A DNA stretch of 64,000 nucleotides from Microcystis wesenbergii FACHB-1317 (GCF_014696875.1 NZ_JACJQV010000211.1:33680-97679), one strand, 5' to 3'; shown: positions 35,795-45,162, numbered from the stretch's first letter. Program-made: numbers and translations. Notes: generated by a model from the letters alone, not told the origin.

Positions 35795-36183
35795 TAGGCT
35801 TGCTCCTCCTTGCCTTTATAATTTAATTGTAAAGAGCGTTCGCCAAAATTCTGGCCAGTTTTTTGGTAATTCTTAGCAATTCTTATCAATTCTGAGGAGA
35901 GCAACCAAACAATACCGCTCTTAAGTAGGTGGGTGGAATTAAATATAAGATGAACGTAGGTTGGGTTGAAGCATGAAACCCAACGCCCCAATGGGTTACG
36001 CTACCGCTAACCCATCCTACAAATAATTGTGCCTCCCTACTTATCTCTAGATTTGGCTACCCGCTCGGGGCGGAATTGTAAAGATTTATCAACAAGTGTT
36101 TATAAAAACCTTTAAATATTGACCAAGCTGACGATTCTAGACTTACCCTAAAACAATAACTGACTATCTACGGGTTTACTGTT
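35795..36183. other. 389-bp gene-free stretch containing one ~124-bp element
   Basis: Apart from the element at 35921-36044 I see only the AT-rich leader of the next gene. Confidence 0.6.
35921..36044. mobile_element. ~124-bp GTAGGTTGGG element, copy 1
   Basis: Left end TTAAGTAGGTGGGTGGAATT, right end TGCCTCCCTACTTA (inverted termini). The core has CGTAGGTTGGGTTGAAGCAT and TACCGCTAACCCATCCTAC. A copy in the opposite orientation is at 37379-37501. Confidence 0.7.
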
Positions 36184-36498
36184 ATGGATAAGGATTTTCG
36201 TAACTATCGCATGGTTTGCACCCTCACCTTCGGAGATATTTACGGACAAATAATCGTTTGGTTAATCGTTATTTTTCTTACTCTCGCTTCCACTCTAGCT
36301 CTTTGGAGTAGCACTAGACAAATTTTCGCCCTCGCTACCGTGGGGTTAGTCGTAGTCCTCTCTTTGCCTTTTTTACTCTTTGCTTTCGTTACTACCCTCC
36401 TCAATCATATTGAATTCGTTCCCATCGAACCGGAAACCAATATTCGTCGTGGTCCTGTACCCGGAGTTAGCGGCAGCCGTGTACCCGCAGCCAGCTAA
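36184..36498 (+). CDS. Small conserved membrane protein
   Basis: A 104-aa protein with two adjacent transmembrane helices (~22-45 and ~49-70), then a short hydrophilic tail NHIEFVPIEPETNIRRGPVP. Unrecognised beyond being cyanobacterial in character. A strong terminator follows. Confidence 0.65.
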   Translation: MDKDFRNYRMVCTLTFGDIYGQIIVWLIVIFLTLASTLALWSSTRQIFALATVGLVVVLSLPFLLFAFVTTLLNHIEFVPIEPETNIRRGPVPGVSGSRVPAAS

Positions 36499-36524
36499 AT
36501 CCGACCAAATCCCCAATAAATAAT

Positions 36525-36560
36525 CTGGAGACGTTGTCGGCAACGTCTCCAGCAGTTTTT
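36525..36560 (+). terminator. Strong rho-independent terminator
   Basis: CTGGAGACGTTG-TCGG-CAACGTCTCCAG, a perfect 12-bp stem with tetraloop, followed by CAGTTTTT, 27 bases after the stop at 36498. Confidence 0.9.
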
Positions 36561-36780
36561 ACCCTTGTTTGCGTCGGGGTTTCTCGTTCTTAATTTTTGT
36601 AAATTTTTGTAAATTTAACTTGTTTTAAAACACTTTTTCTGGTAGCGATTATCCAGAGAAAAATAGATGAAAGAGGCAAATCGTCAAGAGAATAATCTTG
36701 TTTGCTGCCTGATCCCGGTCAATGATAAATTTTAAAATACCTAGTCTTTTACATTTTCCCAACTCTCGGAGTGATCCCCG

Positions 36781-37152
36781 ATGTTAAAAAATCTCTTTGG
36801 TGGCAAAAAATCTGACTTTTACCTAGAACTAAAAGAAACTGATGGTGAACAAGAAGCGACAGCAACCACGGCAGCAGCCGCCCCTGTTGTGGAAGCGCCC
36901 GCCCCTGTAGCCGAGAAAAAAGCCAAAAAAACTTCTGTTAAGAAAGAAAAGCAAGTAAAAGAAACTCCCGCCGCTCCTGTGAGCGCACCGGCACCCTTAG
37001 CCGCTACTAACGGTAAAGTAGAGCCGCAAGAGGTGGAATTTGCGACAAAATACTTGATTACTCCTAGTCTGTCTCGCCGTCGCCCTGGTCCAAGTTTGAA
37101 TGGTTTCAAAGACATGGCGCGCAAAGCGAAACTACCTGCTAACCGCGGCTAA
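36781..37152 (+). CDS. Conserved cyanobacterial protein with Ala/Pro/Lys-rich middle
   Basis: A 123-aa protein. The N-terminus MLKNLFGGKKSDFYLELKE and the C-terminus FATKYLITPSLSRRRPGPSL...MARKAKL are well-formed and recall a family conserved through cyanobacteria. The centre (~22-85) is a low-complexity Ala/Pro/Lys linker. No known domain. A terminator follows. Confidence 0.65.
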   Translation: MLKNLFGGKKSDFYLELKETDGEQEATATTAAAAPVVEAPAPVAEKKAKKTSVKKEKQVKETPAAPVSAPAPLAATNGKVEPQEVEFATKYLITPSLSRRRPGPSLNGFKDMARKAKLPANRG

Positions 37153-37180
37153 ATCCCCCCGGATTGCTTTCTCAACAAAA

Positions 37181-37212
37181 AAAAAGGAGAGCTTTCTTTG
37201 ACTCTCCTTTTT
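37181..37212 (+). terminator. Rho-independent terminator
   Basis: AAAAAGGAGAG pairs with CTCTCCTTTTT across a short T-rich loop, 29 bases after the stop at 37152. It is near-symmetric and could work in both directions. Confidence 0.85.
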
Positions 37213-37378
37213 CATCAGGGTGCATCTACTGAGTCAAGTGTAGCAGAGAGTTTTTTTAAGGTTGGTTATTTAGGTTACTCCCCAGAGTATTTTGGGGATA
37301 ATTATTACCCGTCTTCTTGGGCAATTTTTAAAACCTAGGATTAGGTTTACTGGTGGACGGGTGCAAAATCAGCATTCA

Positions 37379-37501
37379 TAAGTAGGGAGACACAATTATT
37401 TGTAGGATGGGTTAGCGGTAGCGTCAACTATGCGGGCGTTGGGTTTCATGCTTCACCCCAACCTACGTTCATCTTATATTTAATTCCACCCACCCACTTA
37501 T
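37379..37501. mobile_element. ~124-bp GTAGGTTGGG element, copy 2 (inverted)
   Basis: TAAGTAGGGAGACACAATTATTTG at the left and CCACCCACCCACTTA at the right. The interior is the reverse of the 35921 copy. The pair flanks the two small genes at 36184 and 36781. The surrounding 37213-37519 stretch holds no gene. Confidence 0.7.
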
Positions 37502-37519
37502 CTTGATTCGGCAACGCCA

Positions 37520-37912
37520 TTAGGGATTAACTTTCGCCGCTCGGATTAGCCAACCGATTACCCCACCGGTAACACCACTGAGGATCGAACTGAGCGCAGC
37601 GGTGATCACCACTACTCCGATCTGTTTCCAGTTTTTCAATTCTCCGACTTTTTCGGCGAGATCGGTGGTTTTCCCCGCCGCGTTCTCTATAACTTTAACT
37701 CGATCGCTTAAACCCTCTATCTTCGCATCTAGGGTTCGGATATCGCCTTTAATTTCCGACTGCCCTAACTCTAAATTCTTCTGTCCGTTTTCCATGGTGG
37801 TTAGTCGGTTTTCCATGGTGGTTAGTCGGTTTTCGATCGCTTTTTGTCCGTTGGCAATACCGATGATTAAATCCTCTAGTCTTTTTAAATCTTTTTCAGT
37901 GGCGGCTGTCAT
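37520..37912 (-). CDS. Coiled-coil protein with C-terminal membrane helix
   Basis: A 130-aa protein: residues ~8-90 are a continuous coiled coil with an exact internal repeat ENRLTTMENRLTTMENGQK, and residues ~100-122 a glycine-rich transmembrane helix (VVVITAALSSILSGVTGGVIG). Similar proteins are frequent in Microcystis-type genomes. Role unknown. Confidence 0.6.
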   Translation of the reverse strand: MTAATEKDLKRLEDLIIGIANGQKAIENRLTTMENRLTTMENGQKNLELGQSEIKGDIRTLDAKIEGLSDRVKVIENAAGKTTDLAEKVGELKNWKQIGVVVITAALSSILSGVTGGVIGWLIRAAKVNP

Positions 37913-37989
37913 CAGTTAAACTCCTCTTAGTTGAATTTTTCTTGCCCCGATTCGATACTTTATTGATTGCGGATAACTTTCTCATCGGA

Positions 37990-38340
37990 AATTTTGGGTC
38001 TGAAACCCCGCCGTTCTAGGTTGGCTTTACGTTAGAATTAAAAGGCCAGTCTCGAAAACCAAGTGGACGGCGCAGCACCTTGAAAACTCGGCTTAGGGGG
38101 TTCCGACCAGAAAAGCTTGGCCGGGTAAAAAGTCGCGCGCAACAAGTACAAGAAGCGTTTAGCTGGAAACGTACCGTGGGACACACGGAATCGCGCTTCT
38201 GAAATGGGGCGAAAGTCTGTGGACTCTGTGTAAGACAGTACATGGTTTTTTAACTGTGGTATGCGACGGTGGTGGAAGCAGAAACTTAAATCGTGAGGTT
38301 TAGGAATCGCCGCACTTTTAGGGCGGCGAGGATGTCAATA
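37990..38340 (+). mobile_element. Probable degenerate IS200/IS605-type (tnpB) 3' remnant
   Basis: There is no intact gene. The stretch ends in a hairpin, CGCCGC-N9-GCGGCG (38308-38328), followed by AGGATGTCAA, the shape of the right end of IS200/IS605 elements. The preceding ~300 bases differ in composition (GC-rich, CGT/AGA-rich) from neighbours and yield only broken frames. Attribution rests on the end structure only. Confidence 0.4.
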
Positions 38341-40476
38341 TCAACTTCCCTCCCAGATTTCTAAATAGGCATTTTCCATATTTTGGGCGAATTTTTTCCC
38401 TTGCCAGAGGGGAGCTATGTCACGATTTCCTAACAGTTGATGGCTGATGTCTTGACGAAGGGAGCGATCGAGTCCTAATTTCACTCCCCAGTCGATATAT
38501 TCTGCCTCATTCCAGCCAATTCCGGCTTCAATACCGGCATTAATCATAAAAGTATAACTATTGCGCGCGGAAAATTGTTCTCCTACCAATGTAACTAAAG
38601 GGATTCCTTGCCATAAAACTTCTAAGGTGGTGGTAGCGCCATTGTAGGGATAGGTATCTAACACCACATCGGCAATCTGTAAATTAGCGCGATGGGTATA
38701 TTCATCTATATCTCTCGGTAAAAACCGCAATCTTTGGGGATTAACTCCCTCCCTAATCGCTATTTCAGTAAATAATTCTTGAATTTTTTCAGTCTTACCA
38801 ACTCCCTTAATCAGAAAATAACTATTAGGGACTTGTGCGAGAATTTTCATCTGAAGTTTAATAGTATCAGGATGACGTTTCATGCCACTTTGTACGGAAA
38901 AATAGATGGTAGCATCGGGGGGAATTTCTAAATCTTCTCGACGGAGATTAGGAGTACCGATTTCAAAACCATCCACTGCTAAATATGTCTCTGGTAAACG
39001 ATAGATTTTTTCTCGATAATATTCCTCTGCTTGCTGGGGTAAAACGTAGGGATCGGCGATATAGTAATCAATAGTTGCTAATCCAGAAGCATCCCAACCT
39101 AACCAAGTCACTTGTTTTGCTGCGGGTTTCTGGGCCATAATCTGATTGGTGAGATTATGGGTTAAACTGTCTAAATCTACCAGAATATCTATCTGATCTT
39201 GTTGAATTTGTTGGGCAACTTCTAGGGGATTTTGAGCGTAGGGAAAATGACGGATAATATCTCGGCTATCCCGAAACCATTGACGGGTAATTTCATCTTC
39301 TTCTTGGTTAATAGTATAGATGGCTATTTGCAATTTTTCTCGATCATGATGGTGAATTAACCAACGACTTAACCAACCGACAGAATGATGTTTTAAGGTA
39401 CTGGCAAGATAACCAATAGTTAGTTTTTTTTGAGTTTTTTTGATAGTAATAAAAGGAGTTTTTAAACTATTATTATCAAGGAAAATTTCGGCGATGCGAT
39501 TAGTTAATTGTCGATTGGCTAAGGCTCGATCGCCTAGGTAGGGTAGGGGACTAGAAATATTGAGAAAGCTAGTTTTAATAATCGGTTCTAGAGTAATATT
39601 TTTCTGACGGGTTAATTCCTGTAATAAATTCTGATATTCTTGATAAATATGATCAATTTCTTGCCAAACTCCCCAGCGCAAAAGTATTAACAAAATTAGA
39701 TAATTACTGTATAACTTTAGGGTTGGAGTTAGACAAATTTCTCGCAGTTGATAGGCAGTTATCAAAGAATTATCAAAGTCTTCGGCTAAAATATAGAGGT
39801 TAACTAACTGTTCTAAAAGACTCAGATCATTTTGTCTTAATTGCAGACAAAGTTTAATAATTTCTACTCCAAAAGCGGGACTTTGTTGCTCGTTGGTGAC
39901 TCGTGCCGCTATCTGAAAAGCTTGCGGGATAAAACTATCAGCTAATTCCTCTAGATAGGGTAAACTTGCTTGAGCTAAATCTAAAGTTAATTCGTGGGGA
40001 TATAAAAGACTTTTGAGAACTACATTTAAAAGCAATTCTCGGCTAGGATTATATCTGAGATTGTCTTGAATAGGATAATTAAGTAGTTCTTCTGGATCGA
40101 ATATTTCTAAATCTAAAGCTAAGTCGAATAAAGCTAATAAATTATTAATTGACTTGGGAACAATTTCCTGTAGATGATAGCGAAAATATTCTACAGCTGC
40201 CAGATCACCTTTTCTTTGTTGTCGTCGCGCTTCTGCGTCTAAAACAGCTTCTAATTCTGCTTGCCATTGCTTAACTTCTTCCGGATTACCTCCTCTTAAA
40301 ACATTTTGCCACATCACCTGTGCCTCTGCTTCTAAATTTTGCAGAAGATAGGCAACTCCCAAGTACCAATAGTGAGAAATATTTTCGGGATTGTTATCGA
40401 TTAGTTCCTCGTATATTGCCGCAACTTGAGGATAATCTTCGGCAATTAAAGCTTGATAAGCGTCAGGATGCCACAT
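38341..40476 (-). CDS. TPR protein with OGT-like (GT41) glycosyltransferase domain
   Basis: A 711-aa protein. The N-terminal ~330 residues contain TPR-like helices (YQALIAEDYPQVAAIYEELI, HYWYLGVAYLLQN). From ~350 comes the SPINDLY/O-GlcNAc transferase domain: IGYLASTLKHHSVGW, ILVDLDSLTHN, QVTWLGWDASG, DYYIADPYVLP, TIYFSVQSGMKRHP and LDTYPYNGATTTLEVLWQGIP with the UDP-sugar site. GT41 enzymes glycosylate proteins; targets are unknown here. The start lies 3 bases after the Uma2 stop. Confidence 0.85.
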   Translation of the reverse strand: MWHPDAYQALIAEDYPQVAAIYEELIDNNPENISHYWYLGVAYLLQNLEAEAQVMWQNVLRGGNPEEVKQWQAELEAVLDAEARRQQRKGDLAAVEYFRYHLQEIVPKSINNLLALFDLALDLEIFDPEELLNYPIQDNLRYNPSRELLLNVVLKSLLYPHELTLDLAQASLPYLEELADSFIPQAFQIAARVTNEQQSPAFGVEIIKLCLQLRQNDLSLLEQLVNLYILAEDFDNSLITAYQLREICLTPTLKLYSNYLILLILLRWGVWQEIDHIYQEYQNLLQELTRQKNITLEPIIKTSFLNISSPLPYLGDRALANRQLTNRIAEIFLDNNSLKTPFITIKKTQKKLTIGYLASTLKHHSVGWLSRWLIHHHDREKLQIAIYTINQEEDEITRQWFRDSRDIIRHFPYAQNPLEVAQQIQQDQIDILVDLDSLTHNLTNQIMAQKPAAKQVTWLGWDASGLATIDYYIADPYVLPQQAEEYYREKIYRLPETYLAVDGFEIGTPNLRREDLEIPPDATIYFSVQSGMKRHPDTIKLQMKILAQVPNSYFLIKGVGKTEKIQELFTEIAIREGVNPQRLRFLPRDIDEYTHRANLQIADVVLDTYPYNGATTTLEVLWQGIPLVTLVGEQFSARNSYTFMINAGIEAGIGWNEAEYIDWGVKLGLDRSLRQDISHQLLGNRDIAPLWQGKKFAQNMENAYLEIWEGS

Positions 40477-40479
40477 AAA

Positions 40480-41175
40480 TCAGTTATCAGTTTTTTGAGA
40501 TAATTTTTTCAGAAAATCTTGATGTTCTTGACTGGCTAAACCTTGCTGTAAAACTGTCAAAACCTGTCCCAAGTTACCCGCTAATAAAGCATTAACATCT
40601 AACCAAAGACCGGGGAAAACCTGCGAGTAAATTATCCCTCGACTATCGGGTTCAAGTTTAATATATTCTCCAGCATTTAATCGGAACCAATCTAATTGAC
40701 GTTCATAAACTCGCCAAACAAGATATTCTTGCACTTGATTACGACGATAAACTCGCCATTTATTGTGGAGATCATAGGAAGCAGTAGAAGCGGCGATTTC
40801 TACGATTAATTCTGGCGCACCTTCGATATAATCATCGTCACTAATAGTTGATTGTCCAGCAATTTTAATTCTTAGTAAAGCATCCGGTTGTACCTCATTA
40901 TCTGCATCCAGACGCACTGTAGTATTATCCGCAGACATCACCCCAATTGTGGCGGCTTTATAGACCCCTAACCAAGTTAAAATATCAGAATGAGGTTCTC
41001 CATGACTCCGCACTCGTACAGGAGAGGACATATAAACTATTCCTTCAATTAATTCGGCCTTTTTTACTTCAGAAAGGTTCTGATAACGACGCTCAAATTC
41101 CCGGCGACTTAGTTGATCACCATTTTCTAAAGGAGGGGTTTTAGGGAGAGAATAAATAGGTTCAGAAGTGATCAT
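40480..41175 (-). CDS. Uma2-family protein
   Basis: About 231 aa from ATG 41175. Family parts are VQPDALLRIKIAGQ (~95-108), ELIVEIAASTASYDLHNK (~118-135), VQEYLVWRVYERQLDWF and the N-terminal segment RREFERRYQNLSEVKKAELIEGIVYMSSP. Its last codons and stop (SQKTDN) lie in an ATCAGTTATCAG repeat, so the native C-terminus may be shortened. It directly precedes the GT41 gene. Confidence 0.85.
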   Translation of the reverse strand: MITSEPIYSLPKTPPLENGDQLSRREFERRYQNLSEVKKAELIEGIVYMSSPVRVRSHGEPHSDILTWLGVYKAATIGVMSADNTTVRLDADNEVQPDALLRIKIAGQSTISDDDYIEGAPELIVEIAASTASYDLHNKWRVYRRNQVQEYLVWRVYERQLDWFRLNAGEYIKLEPDSRGIIYSQVFPGLWLDVNALLAGNLGQVLTVLQQGLASQEHQDFLKKLSQKTDN

Positions 41176-41269
41176 TTTATTTGCCCCGAACAACAGTAGA
41201 TTTATCCTCCCCTAGTCCAGTGAAAAAGTGACAGTTAGGGGGATAAAGCTCAAAAATAATTGACTCATA

Positions 41270-41425
41270 AGTAGGTAGGCACATTTATTTGTAGGATGGG
41301 TTAGCGGTAGCGTAACATGAGCGGGCGTTGGGTTTCATGCTTCAACCCAACCTACGTTCTGGAAACTGTCAACTTAAAACTTACATCTGATAACTGATAA
41401 CTGATAACTGATAACTGATAACTGA
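41270..41425. repeat. Partial GTAGGTTGGG element plus ATCAGTT array
   Basis: 41270-41355 matches the left and core parts of the 37379 element (TAAGTAGGTAGGCACA... to CCAACCTACGTTC) but lacks its right end. 41390-41422 is a CTGATAA heptamer array. Confidence 0.7.
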
Positions 41426-41427
41426 AA

Positions 41428-42711
41428 TTAAACCACTTTAGCGATAGCAACTTCTAGCTTATCCATAGCCTCATCTACTTCTGTTTCCGAGACAATTAAA
41501 GGAGGTACAAAACGGAGAACTTTCGGACCTGCGGGAGCAATTAATAAACCCTCGGTCAAGGCTGCGTTAACAATAGTAGATGAAACCAACTCACTTTCTG
41601 AATTAATTTCCAGACCATTAATTAAACCCCAACCGCGCACATCCACAAATAGATGGGGATATTGAGAAGCAATCACGCGTAAACGGCTGCGTAATTGTTC
41701 CCCTCGCTGCTGAACATTTTGGAGAATGTGATCCCGTTCAATGGTTTGTAATACTGTTAAAGCTGAGGCACAAGCGAAAGGATTACCCCCAAAGGTACTC
41801 GCATGACTACCCGGTTCAAAGACATCACAGAATTTTCTGCACATCATCGCACCGATGGGAATACCCCCCGCTAAACCCTTGGCAGATGTGAAAATATCTG
41901 GTTCTACCCCTAAATTCTCATAACCCCAGAGTTTACCAGTTCTTCCGACTCCCACCTGTACTTCATCAAAGACAAGCAAAATGTTATTTTCGTCGCAAAT
42001 TTGCCGTAAACGTTGGAAATATTCGATATCTCCCGGACGAACTCCCCCTTCACCCTGCAAGGGTTCCAACATAACCGCAGCCACCCGACGATTACCCTCA
42101 TCGAGATCAGCGATCGCATTTTCCACCGCTTCGATATCATTATAGGGAATATAGGCAAACCCCGGCATCAGGGGTTCAAAGTCTTTTTGGTACTTCGGTT
42201 GACCGGTTGCGGTGATGGTAGCTAAAGTCCGACCGTGAAAACTAGCGTGAGCGGTTAAAATAACCGGCTGTTCGAGGAAATCTAGCACCGTATGGGCATA
42301 TTTTCGTACTAATTTAATCGCCGCTTCGTTCGCTTCCGCACCAGAATTACAGAAAAAGACCTTATCAGCGCAGGAATGATCGACAATCCATTTAGCTAGT
42401 TCTCCTTGTTCGGGAATATAGTATAAATTCGAGACATGATGGAGTTTTTGGATTTGCTGGCTAACCACTTCAATTAAAGCAGGGTGCGCGTGACCGAGGG
42501 TACAGGTGGCAATTCCTGCGACAAAATCAAGGTATTGTTTCCCGGAAGTATCCCAGAGAAGACAGCCTAACCCTTTGGCGATCGCAATGGGAAAACGACC
42601 ATAAGTATTCATCACATAGCTGTTAAAACTATCTGGATCGAAGGGTTGATTCGGGTTTAAATTGGGAGTGGGATCAACTAGGGTTGGTTCTAAAAGGGTT
42701 TCTGGACTCAC
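41428..42711 (-). CDS. argD: Acetylornithine aminotransferase
   Basis: A 427-aa class III PLP aminotransferase of arginine synthesis. FVAGIATCTLGHAHP, FFCNSGAEANEAAIKLVRKYA, HGRTLATITATGQPKYQ, LLVFDEVQVGVGRTG and the PLP-lysine segment SAKGLAGGIPIGAM are canonical. A GTG at 42711 opens the frame, as in longer cyanobacterial ArgD proteins. ATG codons further in would remove conserved residues. Subgroup versus ornithine or GABA aminotransferase rests on general similarity. Confidence 0.9.
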   Translation of the reverse strand: MSPETLLEPTLVDPTPNLNPNQPFDPDSFNSYVMNTYGRFPIAIAKGLGCLLWDTSGKQYLDFVAGIATCTLGHAHPALIEVVSQQIQKLHHVSNLYYIPEQGELAKWIVDHSCADKVFFCNSGAEANEAAIKLVRKYAHTVLDFLEQPVILTAHASFHGRTLATITATGQPKYQKDFEPLMPGFAYIPYNDIEAVENAIADLDEGNRRVAAVMLEPLQGEGGVRPGDIEYFQRLRQICDENNILLVFDEVQVGVGRTGKLWGYENLGVEPDIFTSAKGLAGGIPIGAMMCRKFCDVFEPGSHASTFGGNPFACASALTVLQTIERDHILQNVQQRGEQLRSRLRVIASQYPHLFVDVRGWGLINGLEINSESELVSSTIVNAALTEGLLIAPAGPKVLRFVPPLIVSETEVDEAMDKLEVAIAKVV

Positions 42712-42837
42712 TGGGGAACTCCTGCGCGATTAGACATAGGGGAAATTATAATCAAATCCGTCTGAGAAGGACGGGTTATTTAGATTAAAAACTGATTTTA
42801 TTGTAATTTACTAGACAGTCTTAGGGGTGAATTTTGC

Positions 42838-43896
42838 TTGTCCATCAGTGAAGATAAATATCGTCGTCTGCGTCAGGAATTAATCGGGGGAATTTTTGCC
42901 CTGATTGTGGTATTTTTGCTGGGTACGCTTTGGTATCATCTGATCGAGGGTTGGAGTTTGCTAGATTCGGCCTATATGACGATTAGTACCCTCGCTACCG
43001 TCGGTTTTGGCGAAATTAATCCCCTAGGTGAACGGGGACGACTGTTTACAATGGTTTTGATCGTGATGGGAGTAGTCAGCATCGGTTATATTGTTAATCG
43101 CTTGACCGAAGCTTTAATTCAAGGCTATTTTCAAGAGGGACTCAAACAGAGACAGGAGAAACGCTTGATCGATCGACTATCAGAACACTATATCATCTGT
43201 GGTTTGGGTCGCACAGGCAGACAGGTAGCGATCGAATTTTACGCAGAAAATATTCCTTTTGTAGTTATTGATACAGACCCCCTACAGGTCAATCGGGCCA
43301 AAGAATTAAATTATATTGTTGTTCAAGGAGATGCCACCTTAGATAAATCTTTACAAATGGCAGGAATTGAACGCGCTATTTGTATTGTGGCCGCTTTAAC
43401 TTCCGATGCGGAGAATTTATATACAGTTTTGTCTGCTAAAACTCTTAATCCGAAAATCCGCGCCATTGCTAGGGCCAGTACCGAGGAAGCAGTACAAAAA
43501 TTACAACGGGCCGGGGCCGACGCGGTGGTATCTCCCTATATTACCGGTGGTAGAAGATTAGCGGCCGCGGCCCTACGACCCCAGGTGATGGATTTTGTCG
43601 ATGGGATTTTAACCGGAACCGATCGCTCGTTTTATATGGAAGAATTTTTAATCGATCCGAGGACTTGTCCCTGTGTGGGTTTAAGTCTTAGTCAAGCACA
43701 TTTAAGATCTCGATCGGGGGCTTTAGTTTTGGCTATACGTCGCGCTGATGGTACGCTAATCGGGGGACCCACTGGCGATACGGAATTAATGGCCGGGGAT
43801 CTGTTAATTTGTATGGGAACGGCCGAACAATTACGCAGTTTAACTCAGATTTTAATCCCCATGCGATCAGATGGTTTACGTTTACCGAAGCATTAG
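42838..43896 (+). CDS. Two-helix potassium channel with RCK/TrkA domains
   Basis: A 352-aa membrane protein. Two transmembrane helices (~15-34, ~70-90) flank the pore loop with selectivity filter TVGFGE (54-59). An RCK domain with GLGRTGRQV (122-130) and acidic VIDTDP follows, then a TrkA-C domain. Architecture is MthK-like. TVGFG rather than TVGYG is common in bacterial channels. The frame opens at TTG 42838; no good ATG lies nearby. Confidence 0.85.
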   Translation: MSISEDKYRRLRQELIGGIFALIVVFLLGTLWYHLIEGWSLLDSAYMTISTLATVGFGEINPLGERGRLFTMVLIVMGVVSIGYIVNRLTEALIQGYFQEGLKQRQEKRLIDRLSEHYIICGLGRTGRQVAIEFYAENIPFVVIDTDPLQVNRAKELNYIVVQGDATLDKSLQMAGIERAICIVAALTSDAENLYTVLSAKTLNPKIRAIARASTEEAVQKLQRAGADAVVSPYITGGRRLAAAALRPQVMDFVDGILTGTDRSFYMEEFLIDPRTCPCVGLSLSQAHLRSRSGALVLAIRRADGTLIGGPTGDTELMAGDLLICMGTAEQLRSLTQILIPMRSDGLRLPKH

Positions 43897-43898
43897 TT

Positions 43899-43987
43899 AG
43901 GGTTTGCGGCAAAAAGTTTGTAGGATGGGTTAGTGGTAGGGTAACATGAGCGGGTGTTGGGTTTCATGCTTCAACCCAACCTACGTT
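43899..43987. repeat. Composite of two repeat fragments
   Basis: AGGGTTTGCGGCAAAAAGTTT (end of the 59654-type element) is fused to TGTAGGATGGGTTAGTGGTA... to CCAACCTACGTTC (core of the 124-bp element). The latter runs into the PIN toxin gene and supplies its last codons. Confidence 0.7.
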
Positions 43988-44200
43988 CTCTAGAAGACTT
44001 ATCACCAATTTTCTTGAGCTTTCTCTTCCATTTTCTCTAGACAAAATATAATAAATATTAGTGACGGCATGACCAGAAATATATCCTTGAGTTTTACCTG
44101 TCTTAACTGTATTTAATGCTTGTACAGATGCTGGAAAATGTGGTTCACGCTTACCCAAAACATCTAGCAATACATCACTGTCGAATAAGACTCGTTTCAC
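43964..44200 (-). pseudogene. PIN-domain toxin, truncated by a repeat
   Basis: A GTG-start frame overlapping the antitoxin stop by 4 bases. It reads MKRVLFDSDVLLDVLGKREP, then GYISGHAVTNIYYILSR, the first half of a PIN domain with its first acidic residues. It ends ENVGWVEA-stop, where the last ~6 residues come from the GTAGGTTGGGTTGAAGC repeat. PIN toxins are ~130 aa; this has 78, lacking the later acidic residues. Confidence 0.8.
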
Positions 44201-45162
44201 CGATACTTCTCCACTAAATAATCAATATACGATTCTTTTGGGTCTTCTAATCCTAAATCAACAACCCCCACTAAGTTTCTTGTCCAAGGATCAAGATCGC
44301 TTAAATCATCTGTTAGGGAATGAGAGGTAGTTTCTGAGGATACATTCTGACGAAAAACACGCCCATATTCTAATGCTTTCTCAAAAACCTCCTGATCAGA
44401 AATTGATCCAGAAAGATTATCTAACCAGTTTTCAGACGAAGATTTTTCAGTTTCCAAATTGACCAAATCTGTTAAATTTTGTCTAGAGGCATCAATATCA
44501 TTGAAATTATCTGCTAGGGAATGAGAAGTAGTTTCTGAGGATACATTCTTAGGATTAAATCGCTCTTGAATTCTGAAAATTATTAAACTACTATAAGCTC
44601 TCAATTGGGTGACTAAATGCGATGTTTCAGTATCTTGGAAATATTCGGTTATAGTACGATTAGAAATCGAGAGAGTATTTTTAGCTCCCTTGTAAATTTG
44701 CTCTAGTTCTGAATCGGCAAACATATCAATAAACACATCTATCGTTTCTGAGAGAATGCGTGAACCTTCCACCACTCTGATTAAATCGGCTTTTTCTTCA
44801 CCAGTCTTTCCCTCATTGATCTGAGCAAGGCCGATAAATAATTGATTATAGGCAGTTACTCTATCGGTAAATTCATTGATAATCTCAATCAAATTTATTG
44901 CCGAAAACTCATTCTTATATTGTTTCCATACCTGAAACCATAGTTGATTAATTTGACAAAATATATCGGCTCTTGCTTGATAAGTTTTAGAGTTATCCTT
45001 AACTTGCTCAAATAAAATTTGAGTTTCTTGTAGTAAATTATCCAGGATGATTCGATCAGAATCGGTGACAATTCGATCGAGTTTATCTGTAATATCTTGC
45101 AGATTTTCTAACAAAAATTGTCCTAAATTTTCCCGTTCGACTGAACTTGGCAGACTATTCAT
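44197..45162 (-). CDS. Large protein with VapB-like antitoxin C-terminus
   Basis: 321 aa from ATG 45162 (AGGAGAGG ribosome site). The last ~35 residues (DPWTRNLVGVVDLGLEDPKE then SYIDYLVEKYR) match the compact antitoxins that accompany PIN toxins in cyanobacteria, normally stand-alone at 70-90 aa. The N-terminal ~200 residues are helical and unrecognised. Two internal repeats share NVSSETTSHSL(A/T)D (~205-240 and ~275-310), suggesting a tandem duplication of the antitoxin linker. The frame is intact although the toxin is truncated. Confidence 0.65.
   Translation of the reverse strand: MNSLPSSVERENLGQFLLENLQDITDKLDRIVTDSDRIILDNLLQETQILFEQVKDNSKTYQARADIFCQINQLWFQVWKQYKNEFSAINLIEIINEFTDRVTAYNQLFIGLAQINEGKTGEEKADLIRVVEGSRILSETIDVFIDMFADSELEQIYKGAKNTLSISNRTITEYFQDTETSHLVTQLRAYSSLIIFRIQERFNPKNVSSETTSHSLADNFNDIDASRQNLTDLVNLETEKSSSENWLDNLSGSISDQEVFEKALEYGRVFRQNVSSETTSHSLTDDLSDLDPWTRNLVGVVDLGLEDPKESYIDYLVEKYR

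Noticed and set aside
36819..37124. 101-aa minus-strand frame
   Set aside because: Shadow of the Ala/Pro-rich linker of the real plus-strand gene, which has a terminator in the right place.
38016..38243. 75-aa minus-strand frame
   Set aside because: In the degenerate IS-like stretch; composition does not resemble a protein and no start signal is seen.
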